DNA of 64,000 bases from Deltaproteobacteria bacterium (GCA_003647275.1 QMMN01000006.1:19537-83536); one strand, 5' to 3'; numbered from the stretch's first letter, positions 53,606 to 62,372 are shown. The notes: generated by a model from the letters alone, not told the origin. A program made the numbers and translations.

Positions 53606-56371
53606 ATGGCATCAAGAAAGGGACGTAAGAGGCGAAAATCGCGCAAGACCAAGGCATTAAGCGTGCAATCTGGGACAAAATCGACAGCAAGTCTTCAAGA
53701 TGCTTCACACAAAAGTGGAGCTCGTGATGGACCAGCTGAGATAAGGCGACTGATTTCTCAAGGAAAATACAAGTTGGCTGTCAACAAGGCCAAACAGTAT
53801 CATAAACTTGCTGGAACCAAGGAGTCAGAAGCGATCCTGGCAGATGCCTATGTTGTTCGAATCAGGGGGCTGATCGACTCCGGTCATACAGCTGATGCCA
53901 AAGCACTCATAAAGGTGGTTGCAGAAAAGCATCCCAGTGTCGGCCAGGTGCTTGCTGATCTGAACACCGTGATCTGTGTGCGCGAGGGCAAGATAGAGGA
54001 ACTTGTACGGCCCTTGTGTGAGCCTGACATTGCCGAGCAGAGGCGCAAGGTTATAGAAAAGATTATCAAGGAGGAATTGATCGACCTGGATGCACTGGCG
54101 CAGTGCAGCCTACTTTCCTCAGAACATCCTTTAAGGGCGGCTGCAGCAGCTGTAGCAGAGGCGTTTTCAGCAGTAACAAGCGGCCCCGTAGAGGACGAGG
54201 CGATCACCTTGCCTGAGATTTCTCGCAGGAGCCCTTTTTCGCCGTGGAAGATTCTTATCAGGGCGATTGCGTGTTTTTATCGGCGTGATGATGATACGTG
54301 CAAAAGGTTTCTCCAGGCAATTGATCCGAAGTCTGCCCCTGCACGGCTAATACCTGTGATTCGTGCTATGATTGCAGACGGCTCAAGCTACAAGTTAAAG
54401 GGCAAAAGCAGCCTCCTTGTTTCAACAATAAGCGGGGACAGGTCAAAGCTTTGCCAGTCGCTTCAGGTGCTAGACAGCGCGCTGGGCGCACAACATCATG
54501 TCAAGACACTAAAGGCGATCCGACATAGTGTAAACACTTGTAAGGAAGTCTATCCTGAGCTTGTTGACAAGTTAAGGCAACATATTTTCATTCGAGCGTG
54601 GATGAATGATTTGCCAGAAGAACGGGTTCACAACGCTATGGGAGGGCCATCTCTGAAAGACGCATATTTCTGGCAGCTGCATGCGCGTGCAGCCGAGCTG
54701 ACCGATCGGCCTGTCTTGGCATGTTCCCTATGGCATAAGTTTCTGAATTGCGCTGTCGAAGAGGGCTGGTTTGCCAGAAAGGGTATAGAGACGTCTGTGG
54801 TCTATTTTCACATGGCAGATCTGTTGCGCAGGGTACCAGAGGACGAGCTTGAATGGGAGCGCCAGGAGCTTATGATGTTTGGTGATACAGGTGTTGAGTC
54901 TGCTACATATTTTCTCTACCCCGACTATTTGTACAGGATGGCGAGCGAGATCGATCCTGCACCTGAGATATTCCAGAAATGGCTGGAGTGGGCCGAAAAT
55001 AGCGATCTTGGCTGGAGGGAGCAGGACCGTGTTGCTATGGAGTGGCATGCAGCCCTTCCTGATGATGTGCGGCCACTGTTGTACCTGATGGAATCTGGAG
55101 AAAAGAGGAATGCACTCAAGAAGGCCCTTGGATACCTCGAGAAGGCCGAACAGATCGAAGGCCTGAATCCGGATGTGCGAAGGGCCAGGCTCCGTTTGCT
55201 GGTAGCTACGGCTATACGTCACCTAAAGCAGAAAAAGACCCATCTGGCAAGAAAAGACTTTCAGGAAATAGAAAGGCTTCCGCAGGCACATGAAAGCGAT
55301 CGTCCTGCATTTCTTGCAGCACTGAGATGTGCGTGCGCAATGATTGACAGACAGGATTCTGAACTTGCCACCTGGAACGAGGAGTTGATCAGACTACTTG
55401 AGGACAGAGTCGCTGCAAGCGTAGTCATGGAAGGTGTGCTCAAGGCTTGCAGATTCTCTGAAGATCTATTGTTTTCCGGGTTGAGTGTTCCAGACTCGGT
55501 GCCAGGGGATGCCCTTGTTGCCGGAGTTGCCAGAGGGTGTGCCATTGGTGATGACGTTGGTTTGCAGTTTGGTATTCCTTTGGAGTGGGAAAAAGGGCTG
55601 ATAGAGTTTTTTTCCGGACAGAACTCTTCTTCTGTTGAGGTTTCGGTGATTCGAACGATTGCAAATGCGGCATTGAAAAATGAGAATCTTGAGCTTGCAT
55701 ATGCTGCATCAGGGGCTGGTCTTTTGCGCGGGGGTAGTTATCTTGGAAGGTTCTTGCTGCTGCGCGCACTCTCATTGCCCGCATGGGAAATGGATCGAAG
55801 AAATGAGTGCATTGCTGCAGCAGCAGAGCTTGCCCGCAGGCAAAGAGATATCGATCTCCTTGATGAAGCAATCGAGCTACGACGGCAAGAAGGAGGTTTT
55901 TTCCTCTGGGAGACTATGATAGAAAAGAGCGATTTCTGCTTGGACCAGGAAGAGCTCGATAGAGTCATAGAGCGTGAAAAAAAGGCGCGCAAGTATCCTT
56001 CGACATTCAGTGATTATTCTGATAGTGACTATTCTGATAATGATTGGTACAATTATTATAATGATGATGAAGATTTCGAAGACGAGGATTTCTATGATGA
56101 CATCCCATTCGATCTTCCGCCTGAAGTTTCCCCTAAAGTATTGCCTCTTTTGTTCGAGTTGTTTATAAAGCACAGTGAGCCGGATGGCCGAGTCCCTAAG
56201 ATCAAAGAAATTGCAAGAAAGGATTCAGACCTGGTGAAGCAACTCATTGATGTCATGTTTGAAGATGATCAAGCAAAAGGAAGACTCCCTGAGTTTGTGA
56301 CACAATGGCTTGCCAATTCCAAGCGTAGTTCGCGTAAATCGAAAAAGAAAGGGCGCACCAGGAAGAGATAA
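53606..56371 (+). CDS. Large helical-repeat protein of unknown function (chaperone-island gene 1)
   Basis: 921 residues and no family that I recognise. The first about 20 residues are strongly basic (MASRKGRKRRKSRKTK) and so is the C-terminus (SSRKSKKKGRTRKR). The body is almost all helical with TPR-like segments (LISQGKYKLAVNKAKQYHKL, ALKKALGYLEKAEQIEGLNP). Near residues 800-835 a tract rich in Asp, Tyr and Glu (YSDSDYSDNDWYNYYNDDED) interrupts it. There are no membrane segments. AGGAAG precedes the ATG, and the gene ends 9 bases before a J-like gene. The operon suggests it is the substrate-binding or targeting scaffold of a dedicated Hsp70 system, but this is inference. Confidence 0.8.
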   Translation: MASRKGRKRRKSRKTKALSVQSGTKSTASLQDASHKSGARDGPAEIRRLISQGKYKLAVNKAKQYHKLAGTKESEAILADAYVVRIRGLIDSGHTADAKALIKVVAEKHPSVGQVLADLNTVICVREGKIEELVRPLCEPDIAEQRRKVIEKIIKEELIDLDALAQCSLLSSEHPLRAAAAAVAEAFSAVTSGPVEDEAITLPEISRRSPFSPWKILIRAIACFYRRDDDTCKRFLQAIDPKSAPARLIPVIRAMIADGSSYKLKGKSSLLVSTISGDRSKLCQSLQVLDSALGAQHHVKTLKAIRHSVNTCKEVYPELVDKLRQHIFIRAWMNDLPEERVHNAMGGPSLKDAYFWQLHARAAELTDRPVLACSLWHKFLNCAVEEGWFARKGIETSVVYFHMADLLRRVPEDELEWERQELMMFGDTGVESATYFLYPDYLYRMASEIDPAPEIFQKWLEWAENSDLGWREQDRVAMEWHAALPDDVRPLLYLMESGEKRNALKKALGYLEKAEQIEGLNPDVRRARLRLLVATAIRHLKQKKTHLARKDFQEIERLPQAHESDRPAFLAALRCACAMIDRQDSELATWNEELIRLLEDRVAASVVMEGVLKACRFSEDLLFSGLSVPDSVPGDALVAGVARGCAIGDDVGLQFGIPLEWEKGLIEFFSGQNSSSVEVSVIRTIANAALKNENLELAYAASGAGLLRGGSYLGRFLLLRALSLPAWEMDRRNECIAAAAELARRQRDIDLLDEAIELRRQEGGFFLWETMIEKSDFCLDQEELDRVIEREKKARKYPSTFSDYSDSDYSDNDWYNYYNDDEDFEDEDFYDDIPFDLPPEVSPKVLPLLFELFIKHSEPDGRVPKIKEIARKDSDLVKQLIDVMFEDDQAKGRLPEFVTQWLANSKRSSRKSKKKGRTRKR

Positions 56372-56380
56372 TTTAAAATA

Positions 56381-56707
56381 ATGGACAAGCATGACATTAT
56401 GGCGACTGGCAAGGACCCGAGAAAGATACTCGGAGTGTCGGTTGATGCCAGCGATGAAGAGATTCGGGCTGCTTACCTGAAAAAGATCAAGGAATTTCCC
56501 CCAGATCGTTCCCCTTTAGAGTTTGAGCGCATCCGGGATGCTTATGATGTACTGCGCGATCCGCGCAGGAGAGCACGCATTATGCTGCAGTCGGCCAATC
56601 CAGAGTCGTCCCTTGTTTTATTGGTCGACAGCCACGTCCCTGAAAGGCGATGTGTGGGTCCTAAGCCGTGGCTTGCAGCTATGAGGGAGAGACAAAGTGG
56701 TACGTGA
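56381..56707 (+). CDS. J-like co-chaperone with PPD in place of HPD
   Basis: 108 residues. Residues about 12-66 match a J-domain: KDPRKILGVSVDASDEEIRAAY (helix I-II), then KKIKEF followed by P40-P41-D42 where HPD is expected, and FERIRDAYDVLRDP (helix III). The remaining about 40 residues have no recognised domain. The His of HPD, needed by classical J-proteins to stimulate Hsp70 ATPase, is absent. The altered loop may contact its own Hsp70 differently. Its 3' end overlaps the GrpE-like gene by 11 bases. Confidence 0.82.
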   Translation: MDKHDIMATGKDPRKILGVSVDASDEEIRAAYLKKIKEFPPDRSPLEFERIRDAYDVLRDPRRRARIMLQSANPESSLVLLVDSHVPERRCVGPKPWLAAMRERQSGT

Positions 56708-57509
56708 GGAGATCCTGGAGCGATTCAAAAAATGGCTGGATGAAGTTCTGGCTGAAGAAGAACCGCCAGATGGGATTGTACATGAATTACTGTTGGAACT
56801 TGAGGAAAAGGCCGATCTGGACAGTCTTTACTTACCAGGGAGTGGGTCTGACCTCTATTCCTTGTGGTCGGCTGTGATTGCGCTGACGCAGGAGGTCAAG
56901 CTCCAGGGTCGTGCTTTCAATCGGCTGAGCGACAGGCTGGAGCCCCTTGAGGGGCTTGGTGACTCTGATGCAAGGCGTATACCAGAGGAGTCTCATACAG
57001 TCCGCACCGGATATGAGGATAAACTGGTGCAAGAGATCAAACGTAGTGCTGTGCGCGAGGTACTCACTGTATTGCTAGATACCCATAACAGACTGGTCCG
57101 TGGGCTCGATGCTGTACACAAGGCCACTCAGGGCCTGGATAAGTACCGACCCTCGAGCTGGCTGAGGAGAATCTTTAGTTTTAGTAGACAAAAGGAGCGC
57201 ACAGATCACGTGCTTAAAATAGTCAGTGCACTGGAGGAAGGCTACAGATTGAGTCTTGATCGGCTCAATGAGGCATTGCAACAACTTGGTGTGCGCGAAA
57301 TCGTGTGTGAGGGTCACCCATTTGATCCAACAACCATGAATGCGGTAGATGTTGAAGAAAACATTGATGCACCTGACGGAACAGTGCTTGAGGTGTATCG
57401 TACTGGTTATATATGGGATGCTGAAGTCCTATATCCTGCCCAGGTCAAGGTTGCAAGGACACCGGACACAGGCGCCTATAACAACCGAAATGAACCGGAG
57501 GCAACATGA
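56697..57509 (+). CDS. GrpE-like nucleotide exchange factor
   Basis: 270 residues from a GTG start within the J-like gene. The C-terminal beta domain is clearly GrpE: GHPFDPTTMNAVDVEENIDA then PDGTVLEVYRTGYIWDAEVL. A helical stalk lies before it. The first about 100 residues are an unusual extension (VREEILERFKKWLDEVLAEE) not found in housekeeping GrpE, which is normally about 200 residues. It should release ADP from the Hsp70 encoded next. The stop overlaps the Hsp70 start (ATGA), a sign of tight stoichiometry. Confidence 0.85.
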   Translation: MVREEILERFKKWLDEVLAEEEPPDGIVHELLLELEEKADLDSLYLPGSGSDLYSLWSAVIALTQEVKLQGRAFNRLSDRLEPLEGLGDSDARRIPEESHTVRTGYEDKLVQEIKRSAVREVLTVLLDTHNRLVRGLDAVHKATQGLDKYRPSSWLRRIFSFSRQKERTDHVLKIVSALEEGYRLSLDRLNEALQQLGVREIVCEGHPFDPTTMNAVDVEENIDAPDGTVLEVYRTGYIWDAEVLYPAQVKVARTPDTGAYNNRNEPEAT

Positions 57510-59314
57510 ACCACGGTGAATATATTGTAGGGATCGACCTTGGAACAACCTATTCTGAGGTAGCTGCATTTGTTGACGGCCGGGTTCGGGTGATCGGGCC
57601 TGGTGATACAAAGATGCTCCCTTCTTGCGTCGGGATCTCGCCTGCAGGAGAGCTCCTTATCGGCGTACCAGCACGAAACCAGCAGCTTCTCTATCCAGAG
57701 CGTACTGTCCGGAGTATAAAACGTAAGATGGGCAGTGATGATAGTGTGACATTGGGCGACAAGGAGTTTACTCCACAGGAGATATCAGCCCTCATCCTTC
57801 GCGAGCTGGCAGAATGGGCACACAGGAGGCTCGGTCATCCTGTGAAAAAGGCGGTCATCACTGTACCTGCCTATTTTTCCGATGCACAACGTAACGCCAC
57901 ACGCGAGGCTGGTCAGCTTGCAGGCCTTGATGTGGTCCGGATATTAAACGAGCCAACAGCCGCCAGCCTTGCTTACGGCTACGGCTCTGATGAAAGACGC
58001 ACAGTGATGATCTACGACCTTGGTGGTGGCACGTTTGATGTATCTATCGTAACCATTGAGAGTGATATTACCGAGGTGCTGGCAAGCCACGGTAACAACC
58101 ACCTGGGTGGAGACGACTTTGATCAGCTCCTGGTGGATCGTCTCTTGCAGGAGTTTCGCGACATCCACGACATAGACCTGACAGACGGCTATTCTGCGGC
58201 TTACTCCAGGCTCTGGTGGGCAGCTGAAGAAGCAAAAAAGAGACTCAGCTTTGAGCCCTTTGTAAAGATACGTGAAGATACGCTCGTTACGATCGATGGT
58301 AAGCCACTACACCTTGAGACCGAGATATCAAGGGAAGAACACGAAGAGATGATTCGACCGCTGGTCGAGTCTACCTTGGACAGTGTCTCCAGGGCAATGG
58401 ATGATGCTGGCAAAAAACCGGCTGATCTTGATGCCATCCTCCTGGTGGGTGGATCTACTCGTATCCCTCTGGTAACGCAGATACTTGAAGAACGGGCAGG
58501 TATCGTGCCCCGTCAGGATGTGCATCCAGACTTGTGCGTGGCTCTTGGTGCTGGAGTGCTGGCATCGCGACTTGCAGGACATGAAGTAGAACGGGTTCTG
58601 GTCGATGTTTCACCGTATTCCTTTGGTCCGTCCTATCTGGGGGAGCGTGGAGGTGTGCCGTACCCCTATTGCTACCATCCGATCATCCGTCGCAATACCC
58701 CACTTCCAGTGACCCGCACTGAAAGCTATTACACAACTCGGCCCTATCAGACAGAGGTGGAGATAGACATATATCAGGGTGATGATCCTGACGCGCTGAA
58801 AAATATTCCGGTCGGACATTTCACGGTAAAAGGGCTGAGGCCGATCCCCGAGCCAAACCTGGTGCTGTGCCGTATGAGTCTTGATGTGGACGGTATCTTG
58901 AAGGTGGCAGCCATAGAAAAGGCTACAGGTAAATCAAAGCACATCACTATCGACAATGCCCTGCAGCCAAAGAGCGAAGAGGAAATTGCAGCAGCAAGAA
59001 AGCATCTGCAAGAGCTGTATGCTTCCCGTACATCTGAGCTGGATGACTTGTTCGCTGGTGTGGACGAAGAGGGCGCAGAAGACGAAGACAAGCCTCTGGA
59101 TCTTGATCCTGGTTGGGAGAAGGCGAGACAGGATGCTAGAAGCTTACTTGAGCGCTCACGTGGGCTTTTCGACAAGATGCATGATGAAGACAAGGAGGAA
59201 GCAATCGACCTTCACGAACAGATTGAGTCCGCAATAGCTTCCCAGGACAGCAAAGCACTCTCTGAGGCATGTAGGGCACTGGAGGAATTGCTCTTTTTTG
59301 TTGAGGGAAAATAG
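57506..59314 (+). CDS. Hsp70-family chaperone (not housekeeping DnaK)
   Basis: 602 residues. The ATPase domain carries GIDLGTTYSEVAAF, VITVPAYFSDAQRNAT, ILNEPTAASLAYGYG, DLGGGTFDVSIV and VGGSTRIPLV. The substrate domain is shortened and unusual (SPYSFGPSYLGERGGVPYPY), and the C-terminal lid is reduced to an acidic helical segment of about 90 residues. No EEVD-like end is present. It differs from DnaK (about 640 residues) and resembles stand-alone HscC-type Hsp70s only in general terms. The operon provides its own J-like and GrpE-like partners, which implies a dedicated substrate. Confidence 0.93.
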   Translation: MNHGEYIVGIDLGTTYSEVAAFVDGRVRVIGPGDTKMLPSCVGISPAGELLIGVPARNQQLLYPERTVRSIKRKMGSDDSVTLGDKEFTPQEISALILRELAEWAHRRLGHPVKKAVITVPAYFSDAQRNATREAGQLAGLDVVRILNEPTAASLAYGYGSDERRTVMIYDLGGGTFDVSIVTIESDITEVLASHGNNHLGGDDFDQLLVDRLLQEFRDIHDIDLTDGYSAAYSRLWWAAEEAKKRLSFEPFVKIREDTLVTIDGKPLHLETEISREEHEEMIRPLVESTLDSVSRAMDDAGKKPADLDAILLVGGSTRIPLVTQILEERAGIVPRQDVHPDLCVALGAGVLASRLAGHEVERVLVDVSPYSFGPSYLGERGGVPYPYCYHPIIRRNTPLPVTRTESYYTTRPYQTEVEIDIYQGDDPDALKNIPVGHFTVKGLRPIPEPNLVLCRMSLDVDGILKVAAIEKATGKSKHITIDNALQPKSEEEIAAARKHLQELYASRTSELDDLFAGVDEEGAEDEDKPLDLDPGWEKARQDARSLLERSRGLFDKMHDEDKEEAIDLHEQIESAIASQDSKALSEACRALEELLFFVEGK

Positions 59315-59337
59315 GTGCGAAATCCCAGGGGATGGAT

Positions 59338-59640
59338 ATGAGTACACAACAGTCACTTTGCTGTCCTGTGTGTAGGGCAAGATTTCGGAAAACAACAGAA
59401 TGCTCACGCTGCGGGGCTGATCTCACCAAGCTGATGACTCTAGCAGCAACAGCCAGGGCTTGTCGCAACAGTGCAAGAGAGGCTATTCATTCAGGCGATT
59501 TCAAAAGAGCATACCTGCTTGCAACCCAGGCACAAAAGATACATGCAACACAGAACGGGAGGCGACTTTGGCTGTTGACATCGTGGCTTAATTCAGACCA
59601 TCCAGATGAGCCAGAACACGGCGGACTTCATCCCTGGTGA
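59338..59640 (+). CDS. Small zinc-ribbon protein, 3' end replaced by an integrase fragment
   Basis: 100 residues as read, starting at the ATG at 59338 with AGGGG 6 bases upstream. An in-frame ATG at 59332 is the alternative. CCPVCRARFRKTTECSRCGADL forms a CxxC/CxxC zinc ribbon. A helical segment with a TPR-like look follows (AREAIHSGDFKRAYLLATQA). From about 59591 the frame continues into sequence that is the antisense strand of the integrase fragment (59588-59986), so the last about 15 residues are foreign. The native C-terminus has been lost. It is the fifth gene of the chaperone operon, 17 bases downstream of the Hsp70 stop. Confidence 0.65.
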   Translation: MSTQQSLCCPVCRARFRKTTECSRCGADLTKLMTLAATARACRNSAREAIHSGDFKRAYLLATQAQKIHATQNGRRLWLLTSWLNSDHPDEPEHGGLHPW

Positions 59641-59986
59641 AGACCACGGGTAAACGGGACGGCTTTTTTGCCGTGGTCACATTTTCCAGGCCATCAAGGT
59701 TTTTTTTCAACACATGGCGGTACAGAAAAACCAGGGCATTAAGTGCCTGATTTTGGGTGGATGAGGAAACATTCCCCCTGGCTGCCAAATGAGTCAAGAA
59801 GGCAGAGACTTCTGCCTCACCCATTTCCGAGGGATGACGCTTACCGTGGAAAAGGATAAAGCGTTTTATCCATTGAAGGTAGGCTTGTTCGGTTCGGATA
59901 CTGTAATGCTTGATGTGCATGACATCACGAACCTGATCAAACAAACGGGGCTTACCAGGTACATTCCCCGAGGGCTTCATAGTCAT
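59588..59986 (-). pseudogene. Truncated integron-type tyrosine recombinase (IntI-like N-terminal fragment)
   Basis: 132 codons. The N-terminal SAM-like domain is intact: FDQVRDVMHIKHYSIRTEQA then YLQWIKRFILFHGKRHP, VSSSTQNQALNALVFLYRHV and LPVVFTRDEVRRVLAHLDG. The frame ends where native IntI proteins continue with the catalytic domain, so the Arg-His-Arg-Tyr catalytic residues are missing. GAGAGG precedes the ATG. The break coincides with the zinc-ribbon junction at about 59591. The gene points away from the cassette-like region at 60-64 kb, the orientation expected for an integron integrase. Confidence 0.78.
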
Positions 59987-60167
59987 ATTTCCTCTCTTAA
60001 TATTTACAACTTAGCAGAATTTAATAAGCACAATATTTCTTTTTGAATGCTATAACAGACCTAATTTAAAAGACATTTCCGGCTCCGGATAGATAGTAGC
60101 TGCTTTATAAGACGACTAATAGGACAAATATTTCATGTTCGAATCCACGCATCTACAATATTAATTG

Positions 60168-60199
60168 TTGACCTGCTATACCTTTTTGGTATATATAAT
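60168..60199 (+). promoter_or_regulatory. Promoter and operator candidate for brnTA
   Basis: TTGACC at 60168-60173 and TATATA/TATAAT at 60192-60199 form a plausible -35/-10 pair. A perfect inverted repeat TATACC-TTTTT-GGTATA (60177-60193) lies between them. The -10 is only about 6 bases from the brnT ATG, so the transcript would be nearly leaderless. The palindrome is a likely binding site for an autorepressing antitoxin. Confidence 0.45.
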
Positions 60200-60204
60200 A
60201 TATC

Positions 60205-60465
60205 ATGAATTTCGAGTTCGACCGGAAGAAATCCAGAGTCAACGAGAAAAAGCACGGGATTGATTTTGTCGAGGCTCAGGCGCTCTGGGAAGATCCTGAC
60301 CTCTTAGAAATTCCCGCAAGAACAACAGATGAACCTAGGTTCTTGGTAGTCGGGAAGATAGCTGGGAAGTACTGGTCAGGGATTATCACCTATCGCGGAG
60401 AGAACATCAGGATCATCTCGGTGCGCCGAGCTAGAGATGAGGAGATTGAGTTATATGAAAGCTAA
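60205..60465 (+). CDS. brnT: BrnT-family toxin
   Basis: 86 residues, the usual size of the BrnT ribonuclease toxin. It starts FEFDRKKSRVNEKKHGIDFV and shows the family segments EAQALWEDPDLLEIPAR, RFLVVGKIAGKYWSGIITYR and IRIISVRRARDEEIELYES. BrnT is a RelE-like RNase neutralised by BrnA. It overlaps the antitoxin gene by 11 bases, toxin first, as is typical of BrnT/BrnA. Toxin-antitoxin pairs are common passengers of integron cassettes and other mobile DNA. Confidence 0.9.
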   Translation: MNFEFDRKKSRVNEKKHGIDFVEAQALWEDPDLLEIPARTTDEPRFLVVGKIAGKYWSGIITYRGENIRIISVRRARDEEIELYES

Positions 60466-60682
60466 GGATCTGGATAAAAAGTTTGACGAGGGAAAGAGCA
60501 TCTTGGAACAACTAGACCTTTCCAAAGCAAGAAGACCCGAACAGGAACAAAAGAGGGTCAATGTCGATTTTCCTTTGTGGATGATTCATCTGCTGGACAA
60601 GGAGGCCAAACGTCTCGGTGTTCCCCGGCAGTCAATCATAAAGATCTGGCTTGCAGAGAGATTGCAGAAAGCCTCGTCCTAG
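60455..60682 (+). CDS. brnA: BrnA-like antitoxin (CopG/ribbon-helix-helix family)
   Basis: 75 residues from the ATG at 60455, chosen over 60437 because it sits inside the brnT end in the usual overlapping arrangement. The N-terminus binds the toxin in this family, and the C-terminal part (KRVNVDFPLWMIHLLDKEAK, RQSIIKIWLAERL) is a ribbon-helix-helix DNA-binding fold. It should bind BrnT and repress the brnTA promoter. Its sequence is closer to CopG-type partners than to classical BrnA. Confidence 0.82.
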   Translation: MKAKDLDKKFDEGKSILEQLDLSKARRPEQEQKRVNVDFPLWMIHLLDKEAKRLGVPRQSIIKIWLAERLQKASS

Positions 60683-60873
60683 TGGGCTTCGAACCTCGCC
60701 ATGCACACCGACGGGCAGGGCCGGTGCTCTTTCTTCATACTACCCCCTTGCATCGCTTCTGGTAAACCGACCGTAACTGGTGATGCCCCCTGCCCGCTGG
60801 TGATGGCAGCGATAGGTGGCGCTTCGCGCCTACGCCCTTTGTCACGGTAGATGCTAAAGCATCTCCCGCCCCA

Positions 60874-60902
60874 AAAGGGTGCAGCTTATCTCGCAGCCCG
60901 TT
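60874..60902. repeat. 29-bp repeat, cassette-boundary-like, copy 1
   Basis: The sequence starting AAAGGGTGCAGCTTATCTCG and ending CAGCCCGTT is repeated exactly at 63660-63688. Both copies lie between genes of the accessory region and end in GTT, where an integron attC core (GTTRRRY) would begin. The next bases here (TGGC) do not give a perfect core. The region 60690-60905 also contains GC-rich palindromic segments. Confidence 0.65.
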
Positions 60903-60955
60903 TGGCGTCAAAACCACCAAATCTTATTACTAAGAATTAACTTGGAGATAAGACT

Positions 60956-61795
60956 GTGAATATTCGGAAAATCACATCATTGACTATGCTAATCTCGTTT
61001 GTGCTTTGCATTTTGACGAGTGTCATACTTTACATTGCGCCACATGGCCGAGTCGCATATTGGTCAAATTGGCGTCTATGGGGCTTAAGCAAGACGCAAT
61101 GGAACGAGTTACATCTCAATTTAGGTATTCTTTTTTTGTTAGCCGGATTTCTGCATGTTTATTATAATTGGAAACCAATAACTGCCTATTTAAAAAACAA
61201 AGCAAAACAAATGAAGGTGTTTACTGTAAATTTTAATATTGCTTTGATACTCACCCTTATTGTTGGTATCGGGACCTATTTTCAAATCCCACCAATGAGC
61301 ACTATAATTAATATTAGCGAATCAATTAAGGATTCGGCTGGTATTAAGTACGGCGAACCACCTTATGGTCATGCCGAGCTTTCTTCCTTAAAAATGTTTA
61401 CCAAAAAGGTCGATCTTGACCTATCCAAAAGTATAGAGTTGCTTCGGCAAGCTGAGATCCAATTTGAAAATGAAACACAAACCATTAATGACATCGCAAA
61501 GGAAAATAATCTTACGCCAAAACAGGTGTACGAGATTATAAAACCTGCGGCTCAAAAAAAGGACACCAATGGACATTCTGTTTTTCCAGATTCACCACCC
61601 CCTGGCTTTGGCAGAAAAAAACTTTCTGAGGTTTGCACTGATTTCGGTTTGGATCTCCCTGAGATAATATATGCCTTGTCCAAGAAAGGAGTAAAGGCTG
61701 AGTCAGCACAGAGCATTAAGGAGATTGCAGCAAAAAATAATATGGAACCAATGGCTATCTTTGAGATAATCAGAGACGCAATCAACGCTTCTTAA
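60956..61795 (+). CDS. Membrane protein with DUF4405-like N-terminus
   Basis: 279 residues from a GTG with GGAGA upstream. Two or three N-terminal helices (ITSLTMLISFVLCILTSVIL, LHLNLGILFLLAGFLHVYYN, FNIALILTLIVGIGTYF) carry His residues in HLNLG and LHVYYNW that could bind heme, as in DUF4405 membrane domains. The soluble C-terminal part has two similar helical motifs (INDIAKENNLTPKQVYEII and IKEIAAKNNMEPMAIFEII), possibly repeats of a small DNA-binding-like fold. Its function is unknown. Low GC and position suggest acquired DNA. Confidence 0.75.
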   Translation: MNIRKITSLTMLISFVLCILTSVILYIAPHGRVAYWSNWRLWGLSKTQWNELHLNLGILFLLAGFLHVYYNWKPITAYLKNKAKQMKVFTVNFNIALILTLIVGIGTYFQIPPMSTIINISESIKDSAGIKYGEPPYGHAELSSLKMFTKKVDLDLSKSIELLRQAEIQFENETQTINDIAKENNLTPKQVYEIIKPAAQKKDTNGHSVFPDSPPPGFGRKKLSEVCTDFGLDLPEIIYALSKKGVKAESAQSIKEIAAKNNMEPMAIFEIIRDAINAS

Positions 61796-62372
61796 CCTTA
61801 TATAAAGCAATAAACGGAAACAAGAGAATGCCTAACCCTTATAAGGCCTCCGTTTGTCAAGGGCAAAAAGGACCGTAAACGGATATCTAAATAGGATTTC
61901 TTCCGTTTTTTTAAGTGATGCAGGTCAGAGCTTTTTATAAGTTCTGTCTTGATTTCCAATACGCGGTTTCAGGACAATGTCTGCACTAAACACCTATTGA
62001 GGCTCACTAGCCGTTGGACACGGAGCTCTTTGGATGCAATCCATGCCGCCGCGACAGCAGGGGGACCATTTGGTCCTGTTCCCTGCGGCCTAGAAACATA
62101 TCTGTACCCTTATGCCGACCTAATCAAACGAATGGCTGGAAGCCGAAGACTTCCTCCAGTTATAGCCAGGTTCGGGTAAGGGGCAGAACAAATATGACAA
62201 TCTGTTGTGCTGCATCACTTTATGTCAATTGATCAGACCGGCTGTCCAATCAAGCGCGAGGGCGCCGGGCATGTCGTCCCAGCAAGCTGATCTTGATGGT
62301 TAGTGCCATAGACGAATGGTCATTGAGCAAGCACCGGGCTTTACCCATAAGGCGCCAGTTATGCGTTCAGGC
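61796..62372. other. Non-coding accessory region, possible attC-like site
   Basis: No supported gene. GCCTAAC at 61830-61836 and GTTGGAC at 62014-62020 match the two core patterns of integron attC sites (RYYYAAC and GTTRRRY). Their 191-base spacing is longer than most attC sites and they are not exact complements. The rest, including sequence after 62230, may belong to the end of the IS110-family element, whose boundary I cannot define. Confidence 0.35.
61877..61912 (+). terminator. Possible terminator after the DUF4405-like gene
   Basis: AAACGGA and TCCGTTT form a 7-base stem with a loop of about 18 bases followed by a run of T. The loop is long for a strong terminator. The structure may instead be part of an attC-like site. 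Confidence 0.3.

Noticed and set aside
60140..60156. tRNA T-arm-like GTTCGAATCCAC, possibly a tRNA-end attachment site
   Set aside because: The flanking bases do not form the T stem and no acceptor, anticodon or D arm can be built around it.
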